From NCBI GenBank assembly GCA_016715985.1, contig JADJXD010000001.1, positions 310,001-374,000 on the forward strand: 64,000 nt of DNA, given 5' to 3'. The notes beneath the pieces were generated by a model, which was not told the origin of the DNA, made no database searches, and saw only the letters and a program-made list of their open reading frames with translations. This DNA is from Saprospiraceae bacterium. GTDB lineage: Bacteria; Bacteroidota; Bacteroidia; Chitinophagales; Saprospiraceae. A program made the translations under genes and the position numbers. Below are positions 38,582 to 47,973 of this stretch, one piece after another. Every line of letters begins with the position of its first letter. The stretch's first letter is position 1.

Positions 38582-39982
38582 TTATCTGTAAAAATATATA
38601 TTATCAACATAGAGATCCGAGTTATCCCCACCTTCCAAAATAATTTGCGCCAGATTTGCTCTGCTTCCCAACATGGTTAGAGTAGAAAATGGAATATTAA
38701 TTGGTATCCACTTTTGAGACATTAAAGTAGGAGCTGTAAAAGTTGTAGAATGTCTCGTATCATCACCACCTCCAAAAGCACGGTCGGCACCAAAATCAAC
38801 GACAATAACCCTAAGTTGCCGACCAGGAGCGATTGGACCCGGAAAATAAACGTCCATATGAAGATGTGTCATAGTTGTAGCATTAACAGGAGGATTACTG
38901 AATTCAATCCCTACAAAGTTAAAGATATTATAGTTCAGTATATTATCTCCGTTTACACTGAAATCGTTTGAAACAGTCGTTTGCCAAGGTGCCCAATAAC
39001 CGTTGTAATAATTTACCGGATGGTTAGGATACACATCACTAAATATTGAAATAACATTTGCAGGATCTCTTGTGGGAACAGGCGCTGGTGAAAATGCTCC
39101 CAGCGAGTTGATCGTTAGTGATCCATTGGATTGAACTCCTCCCAAAGTTGCACGGATTGTTGCTGATCCCGCTCCTATGACAGTAACTCTGCCTGTTTCG
39201 TCAACAGTGGCAACGGAAGGATCGGATGATGAAAATTCAAATTGAGAAGAGGTGATAGATACAGCCTGATTAATGCCATTCGGCATATTAAAAATAGAAA
39301 GGAGACCATCAATTGTTTTATTTACACCTATAAAGCCGGTCTCAACTCTATCTTCGCCATTCAAAATAGCTGATTGTCCATGAGCTATAGTACCCAGTTT
39401 TTCAAATTTCACTTCATCAAACCAAAAAGTATAACCTCTTTCATTTTCAGGACCTTCAGAATAGAAAAACATCCCTCTTTCCTCTTTAAACTTGGACGGG
39501 TCGGGTATTGGTAAAATGTATTTTTTCCAGTTTGTATTTAAATTTAAACCAGATACGGAAACCTGATTCTTAGACTCACCAAAATCATTTCCAAATCCTA
39601 CTATGTCTATGGATGCCGGTTGTGAGGCTTTCGCCCAAAATGTTAATGCGTCATACTCTGACAAGTCTCTGCCTACACTTGTGAAGAAAACCCCACCTGC
39701 ATAAGCACCTCTTGGATCATTGACATCCGGTACTTCTATCTTCATTGAGGCTGCTGATTTATTAAAAGTTACTTCAGTATCTACGTCAAATGCGGTTGGA
39801 ACAGCTCCACCAAAAGAACCATAATTCAAACCCGGACTAAAGCCATCAATAAATACTTCAGGATTATTCGGAAAAGTAGCCGGTTGCAAATCACTTTCAT
39901 CCCTTTCACATCCAAATGAAATCAATGAAATTGCTACAATAGAAAAGAATAATTTGATATGCTTAAAAAAATTTGTTCTCAT
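38582..39982 (-). CDS. Surface glycan-binding lipoprotein with a Big_2 domain
   Basis: 466 aa with a lipobox (LISFGC, Cys25). Order: an N-terminal galactose-binding-like beta-sandwich (~40-210; YDALTFWAKASQPASIDIVGFG, YTFWFDEVKFEKLG), a bacterial Ig-like Big_2 domain (~225-300; SSDPSVATVDETGRVTVIGAG), and a C-terminal module (~305-466) like those of the 3365-aa protein (DPANVISIFSDVYPN, HLHMDVYFPG, DFGADRAFGGGDD, YVDNIYFY). No catalytic residues. In this operon it is the likely functional equivalent of a SusE/F or SGBP protein, holding beta-glucan for the neighbouring enzymes. It starts 12 nt after the barrel fusion gene. Confidence 0.75.
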   Translation of the reverse strand: MRTNFFKHIKLFFSIVAISLISFGCERDESDLQPATFPNNPEVFIDGFSPGLNYGSFGGAVPTAFDVDTEVTFNKSAASMKIEVPDVNDPRGAYAGGVFFTSVGRDLSEYDALTFWAKASQPASIDIVGFGNDFGESKNQVSVSGLNLNTNWKKYILPIPDPSKFKEERGMFFYSEGPENERGYTFWFDEVKFEKLGTIAHGQSAILNGEDRVETGFIGVNKTIDGLLSIFNMPNGINQAVSITSSQFEFSSSDPSVATVDETGRVTVIGAGSATIRATLGGVQSNGSLTINSLGAFSPAPVPTRDPANVISIFSDVYPNHPVNYYNGYWAPWQTTVSNDFSVNGDNILNYNIFNFVGIEFSNPPVNATTMTHLHMDVYFPGPIAPGRQLRVIVVDFGADRAFGGGDDTRHSTTFTAPTLMSQKWIPINIPFSTLTMLGSRANLAQIILEGGDNSDLYVDNIYFYR

Positions 39983-39994
39983 GATTTCAATATT

Positions 39995-42900
39995 TTATTT
40001 GTTTATATTTATATGAATATATGTCCTGATTTCCCACTCGTTTCCGTTGTCAAATCCGATGGCATCCGGATCCGGAACCAGGTTTCCTCCTTCATCCACT
40101 TTTTGAATGGGCGAATATCGAGGTGAAAATTTATTGAGAGACCTGTAAGTACCACGGATACCAATTTTGTTGGATGGTAAATCAAACCAATCCTGCTTGC
40201 CGGTAGAGGTGGATATATCTGCCATAACCTGCATAGGAAAAGTAAGGTTAAAATCCCTATGATAATCATATGGTCCCCAATCATTAAATTTGAGGAAAGA
40301 AATAAATTTTACTTTTTTATAAATCATTCTCAAATCCATACCATATCTGCTGATTGTACGGGCATCACTTCCGTTTGCCTGCGCATCGCCTGCATAAATG
40401 TTGGCAATGACACCAAAATCTCTACTGACTTTTGAGACAATTCGGGCATGAACTTCATATAAGTCTCTTGCAGGAGCAGCTCCCGGAAATGCAAATGTGG
40501 TACGACCATCCGGAAATATACCTATAGCAGCGTCCATTGTTGTAGGCAAATGTCTAAAAACTACTCCCGCACTGACTGCAAACTTAGAATCTTCCGATCT
40601 GTCGTTATCCCATTCATACATCCATGTACCCGGTGTCGGGTCATAAGTAAAAAGGATTTCTCCGGCCACAGTTTCTCTATTGGCTCTTACAACAAACGGG
40701 TCTTCCAGGATATTTCTGGGTCTGCCAGGAATCGGCACACTGGCAGACAATGGTCCCTCTATCGGTTTTTGCCACAAAAAGTTGGGCGCAATCTGAAGGT
40801 TACCAAAATTGTAAGTAAATCCTGAAAGAAAGTTATATTGATTTCCACTACCACTATCCTTCAATCTCCATCCTGTGAAAGTTTTTGTAAAGTCTGCACC
40901 TCCATTTGCAACAAGTCCCATTGCAGCAGATTGTGCATACCAATTGAACTTACCACCTATGTAAGTAAATTTAATTTTTCCACCCCAGCTGTCATCTGAC
41001 TTTATCTGATCCTGATAGACATTATAGTTTCCTTCTTCTCCTCTGACTAATTGAAATTCTCTACCTTGAAGTGGTTGACCACCCCAGATACCACCCAGGT
41101 CAACTCCAAATCTTCCGAATTTTCTATTGGCATGAAGAGTGAACCTTCTGGTTTTTGGTTGAGGTATAGCAAAAGAACTCTCTGTTAAACCCAATTGTTC
41201 AAGATCTTCATGAAAGATACCTGTCAGATTAAATTTAGCGACAGACTTACTGTACTTTAACAAAATAGCAGGGTTAGCTCCCCACCATAATTGAGGACCA
41301 AAGGCAAGTTTAAATCCTTTCAATTGTTTTTTGCCTTCCACTTCAAATCCAAAAGGTGCGATACCATTATAAATGTCTATTTGCGGTCCATAATTGGCTT
41401 CAGGATACAATCCAAAAAAGTCACCTTCATAACCCCAATGGTAATGTCCGGTACGATAAAATCCATTCAGGTTAAACATATTATGATCCCACTGATAACT
41501 GGCTCTGTACACCTGAAATCTATTGATAGATTCCAGTCGGGTATTCCCGTTGTCAGTTACTACTTCAATAGGGCGTCCTCTGTTTTCATAAAAGATCTGG
41601 TCAATAGGATTTTGAGCTACATTCCCTAAAATATTAAATTCAACATTGGCTCTGAAATTGGGTGCAGGATTGGCTTCAATACCTACATAAAATGATTGCA
41701 TATGATCAAAACCCAACTGATTAGGAAAAATGGGATTGTTTGGATCAGGATCATTAGGTGTAGATATCAAACTTCCACCCGTACTGAATGTAGATAATTC
41801 TGCACTTAAGCGACTAAGGCTGATTTTACTATTTTTTTCGCCAATTAAAGCAGCATTATCTCCTCTCGCTCTCAGTACAGTTTCTGCCAACAGTATTCCA
41901 TCAAAATGATTTTTAATGGTAGTTAGTGATGTCCCCTTTTCATAAGGGTTCAGATTATGGGCATCTTTCAAAGCGTAATAGGCAGCTCTGGGATATAACT
42001 GATATAGTCCTCTTTCATTAGTCGGACCTTTAGCACAAACGCCAAACCACTCTTCATTCATATTATTTTCTCCCGCAGTATAGTCACTCTGATATCCTCC
42101 GTTAGACCAGGAAGCATTGGTGTCATGAACATCCAAATTACTTGTTTGCCCATATTTCCACCATCCATCACTAAACTGAAACGTGAATCCTCCTAATGAA
42201 TTTCCGGCTTTTCCTAATCCGGCAGCATTTTCATAGATTTCCTGCCAATTGCCAAGCATATAGTATGCCTGCGATTGTTGGTCTTCTTCATTCGAAATAA
42301 CATTGAAGGCATCTGCTCCAAATTCAGTAAAAAGTACGGGTTTTCCATATTCCTTTTTTACTCTGTCAAACAAATCACCGAAAGAAACACCTCGGTAAAC
42401 GTTGGTACCGAAAATATCAACATCTTTACATTCTTTGGCAATAATATCGAGAAAAAGTAAATCACCATTACAAAGGGCCACCGGATGAGTCGGGTCAATT
42501 GATTTTATTGCCTTAGCTCCTTCATTAAATAATTTATATAGGGGAATGGCCTTTTGAGTTGATTTTCTGTCTGCCATCGGGATGTCTTCTGTCTCTGCAC
42601 CTTCCCAAAACAGACCATAATTGTTTTCATTGCCTAATAAATATAACAATAACCCGGGCGTATCTTTATACTCCGCTGCCAGTTGTTTTACTTCCTTTAT
42701 AAGAAGATCAATTGTCTTTTTATCTGCATAATTGGTATTTGCTACCCAACTTCCTCCTATCGTAAGGCCATATCGCCCAAAAGAATGGTTCAGCATTGTG
42801 TATATACCAAATTTTTCATACACATACTGTATCCATTTTTTTGGCATACCAGTGTAAACACGAATCGTATTAACCCCCATATTTTTTAATAGGGACATCT

Positions 42901-43141
42901 CGCTGTCCAATGCTGCCTGAATAGTGAGATCAGACTGATTCCATAAACTGTAAGTGAAATTGGTTCCGATGGGAAAATAATCCCAGTTCATTCCATTGAC
43001 AATAAATTCTTTTCCATCAACTAAAAACTTTGATCCGTTTTCAGTATTTTCAATTACGATTTTGTTTGATTGGGCGAAAGAAACTAAACAGAAATTGATG
43101 AATAACAGAAAAAAAGCTACCTTTTTTATGAAGGGTTTCAT
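39995..43141 (-). CDS. Clan GH-A glycosidase fused to an outer-membrane beta-barrel
   Basis: 1048 aa with a signal peptide (1-24, ending SFAQ). Residues ~28-415 form a TIM-barrel glycosidase related to the GH2/GH5 catalytic domain: GKEFIVNGMNWD, NMGVNTIRVYTG, LLYLLGNENNYG with predicted acid/base Glu172, and VLFTEFGAD with predicted nucleophile Glu273. Residues ~435-1048 are a series of short amphipathic strands with Trp, Tyr and Phe at edges (NFRANVEFNILG, ASYQWDHNMFNLNGFYR, LAFGPQLWWGAN, AVSAGVVFRHLPTTMD, MDLRMIYKKVKFISFLKF, EWEIRTYIHI), as in an outer-membrane porin; no TonB plug or TonB box is seen. It is the first gene of the operon, which has no SusC/SusD. It may both cut glucan and pass products through the outer membrane. 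The fusion is in one open frame, not an assembly join that breaks a domain. Confidence 0.75.
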   Translation of the reverse strand: MKPFIKKVAFFLLFINFCLVSFAQSNKIVIENTENGSKFLVDGKEFIVNGMNWDYFPIGTNFTYSLWNQSDLTIQAALDSEMSLLKNMGVNTIRVYTGMPKKWIQYVYEKFGIYTMLNHSFGRYGLTIGGSWVANTNYADKKTIDLLIKEVKQLAAEYKDTPGLLLYLLGNENNYGLFWEGAETEDIPMADRKSTQKAIPLYKLFNEGAKAIKSIDPTHPVALCNGDLLFLDIIAKECKDVDIFGTNVYRGVSFGDLFDRVKKEYGKPVLFTEFGADAFNVISNEEDQQSQAYYMLGNWQEIYENAAGLGKAGNSLGGFTFQFSDGWWKYGQTSNLDVHDTNASWSNGGYQSDYTAGENNMNEEWFGVCAKGPTNERGLYQLYPRAAYYALKDAHNLNPYEKGTSLTTIKNHFDGILLAETVLRARGDNAALIGEKNSKISLSRLSAELSTFSTGGSLISTPNDPDPNNPIFPNQLGFDHMQSFYVGIEANPAPNFRANVEFNILGNVAQNPIDQIFYENRGRPIEVVTDNGNTRLESINRFQVYRASYQWDHNMFNLNGFYRTGHYHWGYEGDFFGLYPEANYGPQIDIYNGIAPFGFEVEGKKQLKGFKLAFGPQLWWGANPAILLKYSKSVAKFNLTGIFHEDLEQLGLTESSFAIPQPKTRRFTLHANRKFGRFGVDLGGIWGGQPLQGREFQLVRGEEGNYNVYQDQIKSDDSWGGKIKFTYIGGKFNWYAQSAAMGLVANGGADFTKTFTGWRLKDSGSGNQYNFLSGFTYNFGNLQIAPNFLWQKPIEGPLSASVPIPGRPRNILEDPFVVRANRETVAGEILFTYDPTPGTWMYEWDNDRSEDSKFAVSAGVVFRHLPTTMDAAIGIFPDGRTTFAFPGAAPARDLYEVHARIVSKVSRDFGVIANIYAGDAQANGSDARTISRYGMDLRMIYKKVKFISFLKFNDWGPYDYHRDFNLTFPMQVMADISTSTGKQDWFDLPSNKIGIRGTYRSLNKFSPRYSPIQKVDEGGNLVPDPDAIGFDNGNEWEIRTYIHININK

Positions 43142-43517
43142 TTGCTATTGTTTAAATGTGGCTAAAAAATGATTTCTTAAAATTCAATGCAATAATAAAC
43201 AATTAAATTCATAAGACCTGTATATACAATACATATACACCTCTAAATATTGGAATTCAACTTATGCTACTTGTCACATATTTATTTAATTTTCAATTAG
43301 TTATAAATTATAATAAAAAAATCCTTTGATTGTTTAAATTTTAGATTGTATATATGATTTTTTGAAAAATGAAAAATATTCTACATATCAGAAAATTGTA
43401 AAGAATAATTGATTCTTAAAAGTTACCTGAACTTTCAGAAAATAATTCAATCACTTAGGCAAAATCAAAACTTTGATATTTTCTACAAATTACTTTCGAC
43501 TCATTAAATTAATTATG

Positions 43518-43537
43518 AATCTTAAGCCAATCTTAAG
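43518..43537 (+). promoter_or_regulatory. Tandem operator of the metal-efflux promoter (two AATCTTAAG, 11-bp spacing)
   Basis: AATCTTAAG-CC-AATCTTAAG: two direct repeats one helical turn apart, the layout bound by OmpR/PhoB-family response regulators. It lies 32 nt upstream of the -7 box. An almost identical element at the same distance precedes the VIT/CCC1 gene. The cognate regulator is probably the OmpR-type protein at 49132-49800. Confidence 0.75.
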
Positions 43538-43546
43538 TTTGATATT

Positions 43547-43577
43547 TTGTAGCAACATCAACAACACGATACCTTTG
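43547..43577 (+). promoter_or_regulatory. Promoter of the metal-efflux operon
   Basis: TTG (43547-43549), a 20-nt spacer and TACCTTTG (43570-43577) match the Bacteroidota -33/-7 consensus well. The -7 box ends 19 nt before the ATG at 43597, giving a very short leader. Confidence 0.7.
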
Positions 43578-43596
43578 CATTATAATTAATTTTACC

Positions 43597-46500
43597 ATGT
43601 TGGAAAATATCATCAGGTTTAGTCTTAAAAATAAGCTATTGGTTTTTCTTTTTGTCGGACTTATGGCAGGATTTGGATTGTATTCAGTCACTCATATCCC
43701 GATCGGTGCAGTTCCGGATATTACAAACAATCAGGTTCAGGTTATAACTACGTCCAGAAATTTGGCCACACAGGACGTTGAACAGTTTATAACCTATCCA
43801 GTAGAACTTGAAATGGCAAATTTACCGGGCGTTAAAGAATTGAGATCGGTTTCAAAATTTGGGTTGTCTGTTGTTACCATAGTTTTTGACGATAAATTAG
43901 GTACCTATCTTCCACGACAGCTTATTGCCGAAAAAATTAAAACCGCGTCAGAAAAAATTCCGGAAGGATTCGGAAATCCTGAAATGGGGCCTATTTCTAC
44001 AGGACTTGGAGAAATTTATCAATATATTTTAGATGTAAAACCTGAATTTAAAGGAAAATACAGCCCAATGGAGTTACGAACCATTCAGGACTGGGTGGTT
44101 AAAAGACAGTTATCCGGAATTCCCGGCGTAGTAGAAGTTAATACCTGGGGCGGCTTTCTCAAACAATACGAGGTGAGTATTGAGCCACAAAAGTTGAATG
44201 CGATGAATATCACCGTTCAGCAGGTATTTGAAGCATTAAGCAATAACAATAATATTTCAGGTGGCGCATATATCGAAAAAACAAATCAGGCATATTTTAT
44301 TCGTGGTGAAGGTCTGGCGACAAATCTTGAAGATTTAGGTAATATTGTAGTAACAAACAGATCCGGTATTCCAATAAAAATTTCGGACATTGCAAAAACA
44401 GGCTTCGGTCATGCGAATCGTTTTGGTGCTATTACGGCAAATGGCGAAGGTGAAAAAGTACTAGGACAAGTAATGATGCTCAAAAATGCAAACTCAGGTG
44501 CTGTCATTGCTAAAGTTAAAGAAAGAGTGGATGCCATTCAGGCTTCCCTTCCGGAAGGTGTTTATATTAATGGTTTTCTGGAAAGGAGCGAATTAATTGC
44601 CAAAACAACTTTTACAATATCTGAAAACCTGATATTGGGCTGCCTGATAGTCATTTTTATTGTGGTTCTTTTGCTGGGCAATTTACGTTCGGGTTTGATT
44701 GTTGCTTCAGTTATCCCTCTTAGCCTTTTGTTTGCTTTATCTATGATGTATATTTTTGGAGTAGATGCCAATCTTATGAGCTTAGGAGCTATTGATTTTG
44801 GAATTATAATAGACGGAGCAGTAATCATCGTGGAGTATATTTCCTTTGTTTTGATAGGCAAAACAGATCAGGCTGCCTTATTACCTAAAGGTCAGAGACA
44901 AGCTTTTATTGATAAGATTACGGCAAAGAGTGCGCATAAGATGATGCGATCCGCTGTATTCGGTCAGTTGATTATTATTATCGTTTTTATTCCGATTTTA
45001 TCTCTTACCGGTGTCGAAGGAAAGATGTTCAGACCGATGGGTCTGACTTTCTCATTCGCATTAATCGGGGCTATGATCTTATGTTTTACTTATGTCCCTG
45101 CTGTTTCAGCTTTGATTTTAGGGCGGAACAAACATAATCCGGACAATATTTCCAACAAATTGATGAATGCCATAATCAGATTATACACACCAACCATAAA
45201 ATGGGCATTAAATCATAAAAAGGCAGTTTTAGTGATTGCTTTCACTTTCCTGACCGGAGCCGGAGTGCTATTTTCAACGATGGGAGGTGAATTTGTGCCA
45301 ACACTTGACGAAGGAGATTTTGTGATCCAACCGGTTTTGAAAACAGGAACATCATTATCAAAAACAATAGAAATCACCACTATGATCGAAAAAATACTTC
45401 TCAAATTCCCTGAAGTAGCGCAGGTAGTTAGCCGGATTGGAGCTGCTGAAATTCCCACAGATCCTATGTCAATGGAAGAAAGCGATATCATCATCAAGCT
45501 AAATCCTATTAAAACATGGACTTCTGCCAAAACTAAAGATGAACTGGCAGACAAATTTACGGAGTCTCTGACTGCACAGATTCCGGGAATTGAATATGAG
45601 TTTACACAGCCTATCGAGATGCGGTTTAATGAATTAATTACCGGCGTGAGAGCTGATCTAGCTATAAAAATATTTGGCGAAGACCTCAATATATTAAGTA
45701 ACCAAGCTCAAAAGATAAAGAAACTGATTGAACATGTACCCGGTGCTTCAGATATTATTGTTGAAAAAGTAGAAGGGCTGCCACAAATGAGTGTAGTTTA
45801 TAATCGTTCTTTAATTGCAAAGTACGGCTTAAATATCAAAGATATAAATGATGTTCTTTCTACTGCTTTTGCGGGCAAAATTTCAGGAAATATTTTTGAA
45901 GGTGAAAAAAGATTTGATATCGTCATCAGATTTGATCAAGCATCACGTACTGATCTCAATGATGTCAAAGACATTTTTATTCCACTTCCATCCGGTGGAC
46001 AGATTCCTATTGATCAGGTAGCAGAAATTACCTATTCATCCGGACCGGCAAAAATTTCAAGAGACAATACACAACGAAGAATTGTTGTTGGTGTAAATGT
46101 CAGGAACCGAGATTTGGAATCAGTTGTGAAAGATGTACAGGAATTAATAGTTAAAAATATTGAACTACCTACCGGTTACAGTGTGAGTTATGGTGGTCAG
46201 TTTGAAAACCTCCGTTCGGCAAGATCGAGGTTAATGATTGCTGTACCTATAGCATTACTTCTGATATTTGTAATGCTCTATTTTGCCTTTCAGTCCGCCA
46301 AAGATGCATTATTAATCTTTACAGCCATACCACTTTCTGCTATCGGTGGAATATTACTTCTGTGGGCCAGAGATTTGCCTTTCAGTATTTCAGCAGGCGT
46401 TGGATTTATAGCCTTGTTTGGTATTGCAGTACTAAATGGCATTGTGCTTATAGAACATTTTAAAGAACTTAAAGAACATGCTTTTCAAAACATCAATGAG

Positions 46501-47937
46501 CTGATCATCACAGGAACGAAACAAAGGCTACGACCTGTCCTGCTCACTGCAAGTGCTGCTGCGCTGGGTTTTTTGCCCATGGCCATTTCAACCAATGCAG
46601 GAGCAGAAGTCCAAAGACCACTTGCAACAGTAGTGATTGGAGGTCTTATCACTGCGACATTGTTAACATTGATTGTGTTGCCGGTGTTGTATGCAATTTT
46701 TGATCAGAAACGGAATAAAATGGTAAAATCTATTAAATCTATACCGATTTTAGCAGTATTAATAGCCGCTCCATTTTCAGGTTTTACTCAAAAGAAAATT
46801 TTGAATGTGGATGAAGCTGTTGAAATTGCATTAAATAACAATTCGGGAATAAAGGCAAATCAATTAACGACAAGACAGGCAAATGAAAAGATTCTCACTG
46901 CTTTTAATCCGGACAAAACAGTTTTATATTTTAATTATGATGAAAATAATTTACCATTACTCGAGAGTTCGGGTCCACTCAGGGTTTTTGGTATTCAGCA
47001 GCAAATTTCCCTACCTGCTAAGTATAACAAAAGGAAAAAATTATTTCAGGCCGAATCTGAAATCGCTGCCGGGTCAGAAGCAGTTTACAAATTAGCATTA
47101 GAAAAAGAAGTTCGAAAGTCATATCTATCAATACAATATTTGCAAGCCATTCAAGCCAATCTTGCTTTCGTTGACAGTATTTTCAGTGATTTTGCAGTGA
47201 TTGCTCTCAAGAAGCATTTGGCGGGTGAAAGCAGTATTATAGAGAAAATGACCGCGGAAGCTAAATCCAGGCAAATCAAAACTGAAATGGCACAATTGGA
47301 ATTCACATTACATAACCATTATAAATCCCTTTTGGCAATCATGCAGGTGACCAATCAGGAATTTACCATTCCGATGAATAATATGATGGATACTTTGCAA
47401 TTAAGCAGGCTACCACAACAATCGGATTTTGTTACGCAACTATTTAGTGCAAGACAAAAAGTTGCTGACATGAACTATGAAGTTGAAAAATCAAATCTTT
47501 TTCCCGACATACAACTTCAAATTTTCAGAGGAAGTAGTTTTGGCACGGGTAGTTTATGGGGCTTTCAGGCAGGATTAGCAGTTCCTTTATTCGCGAAATC
47601 CGGAAAAGCTGCAATTCAGGTTGCTAAAACTGAAACGGAGATCATCAGTCAAATCAATGACTTTAAAATGCTCCAACTCAAAACAAAATTAGAAAATTTG
47701 ATGACAGATATAGAAAGAAAAAGAATTCCAATCACTTATTATCAAACTAATAATAAAGAGTTTGCCGATCAATTGGTCAAAATATCTTTCTCTGCTTACA
47801 CGAACGGAGATACAGACTATCTCCATTATCTGCAGGCTTTGGAAGTGGCTAATCAGATTAAAAGACAGTATATAGAAGATGTGTATCAATATAATCTATC
47901 GATCATTGAAATAAATTTCGTCACACCTGAATATTAA
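43597..47937 (+). CDS. czcA: Heavy-metal RND efflux pump fused to a TolC-like outer-membrane domain (CzcA/CusA-CusC type)
   Basis: 1446 aa. Residues ~1-1040 are a complete HME-RND pump: first helix, porter domains and the helix-IV motif AIDFGIIIDGAVIIVE. The DFG..D..E pattern is that of divalent-metal pumps (CzcA/NccA type), unlike the A-G-D-A motif of Cu/Ag CusA. After helix 12 a hydrophobic, signal-peptide-like stretch (IPILAVLIAAPFSGFTQ) leads into an outer-membrane factor domain (~1065-1446) with long helices (VDEAVEIALNNN, KEVRKSYLSIQYLQ). An in-frame ATG at 46720 precedes that stretch. Such fusions occur in other Bacteroidota. Together with the adaptor it should export Zn, Co, Ni or Cd across both membranes. 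Metal choice is inferred from the motif. Confidence 0.85.
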   Translation: MLENIIRFSLKNKLLVFLFVGLMAGFGLYSVTHIPIGAVPDITNNQVQVITTSRNLATQDVEQFITYPVELEMANLPGVKELRSVSKFGLSVVTIVFDDKLGTYLPRQLIAEKIKTASEKIPEGFGNPEMGPISTGLGEIYQYILDVKPEFKGKYSPMELRTIQDWVVKRQLSGIPGVVEVNTWGGFLKQYEVSIEPQKLNAMNITVQQVFEALSNNNNISGGAYIEKTNQAYFIRGEGLATNLEDLGNIVVTNRSGIPIKISDIAKTGFGHANRFGAITANGEGEKVLGQVMMLKNANSGAVIAKVKERVDAIQASLPEGVYINGFLERSELIAKTTFTISENLILGCLIVIFIVVLLLGNLRSGLIVASVIPLSLLFALSMMYIFGVDANLMSLGAIDFGIIIDGAVIIVEYISFVLIGKTDQAALLPKGQRQAFIDKITAKSAHKMMRSAVFGQLIIIIVFIPILSLTGVEGKMFRPMGLTFSFALIGAMILCFTYVPAVSALILGRNKHNPDNISNKLMNAIIRLYTPTIKWALNHKKAVLVIAFTFLTGAGVLFSTMGGEFVPTLDEGDFVIQPVLKTGTSLSKTIEITTMIEKILLKFPEVAQVVSRIGAAEIPTDPMSMEESDIIIKLNPIKTWTSAKTKDELADKFTESLTAQIPGIEYEFTQPIEMRFNELITGVRADLAIKIFGEDLNILSNQAQKIKKLIEHVPGASDIIVEKVEGLPQMSVVYNRSLIAKYGLNIKDINDVLSTAFAGKISGNIFEGEKRFDIVIRFDQASRTDLNDVKDIFIPLPSGGQIPIDQVAEITYSSGPAKISRDNTQRRIVVGVNVRNRDLESVVKDVQELIVKNIELPTGYSVSYGGQFENLRSARSRLMIAVPIALLLIFVMLYFAFQSAKDALLIFTAIPLSAIGGILLLWARDLPFSISAGVGFIALFGIAVLNGIVLIEHFKELKEHAFQNINELIITGTKQRLRPVLLTASAAALGFLPMAISTNAGAEVQRPLATVVIGGLITATLLTLIVLPVLYAIFDQKRNKMVKSIKSIPILAVLIAAPFSGFTQKKILNVDEAVEIALNNNSGIKANQLTTRQANEKILTAFNPDKTVLYFNYDENNLPLLESSGPLRVFGIQQQISLPAKYNKRKKLFQAESEIAAGSEAVYKLALEKEVRKSYLSIQYLQAIQANLAFVDSIFSDFAVIALKKHLAGESSIIEKMTAEAKSRQIKTEMAQLEFTLHNHYKSLLAIMQVTNQEFTIPMNNMMDTLQLSRLPQQSDFVTQLFSARQKVADMNYEVEKSNLFPDIQLQIFRGSSFGTGSLWGFQAGLAVPLFAKSGKAAIQVAKTETEIISQINDFKMLQLKTKLENLMTDIERKRIPITYYQTNNKEFADQLVKISFSAYTNGDTDYLHYLQALEVANQIKRQYIEDVYQYNLSIIEINFVTPEY

Positions 47938-47973
47938 TAATTAATTTAATTTTCAATCTAACATTTAGATCAT

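Larger units (their letters stand above)
43142..43596. promoter_or_regulatory. Divergent regulatory region between the glucan operon and the metal-efflux operon
   Basis: No gene seen. The right end holds the efflux promoter and operator (separate entries). The left end should hold the glucan operon promoter, but no perfect TAnnTTTG box was found on the minus strand. A self-complementary TGTATATACA near 43230, about 90 nt upstream of the glucan operon start, is a possible but weak operator. Confidence 0.5.

Noticed and set aside
40000..41850. SusC-like TonB-dependent importer
   Set aside because: The barrel half lacks the plug domain, the carboxypeptidase-like N-terminal domain and a TonB box, and is shorter than SusC.
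45213..45689. Minus-strand 158-aa frame inside the metal pump
   Set aside because: Shadow of the pump gene; no signal or family features.
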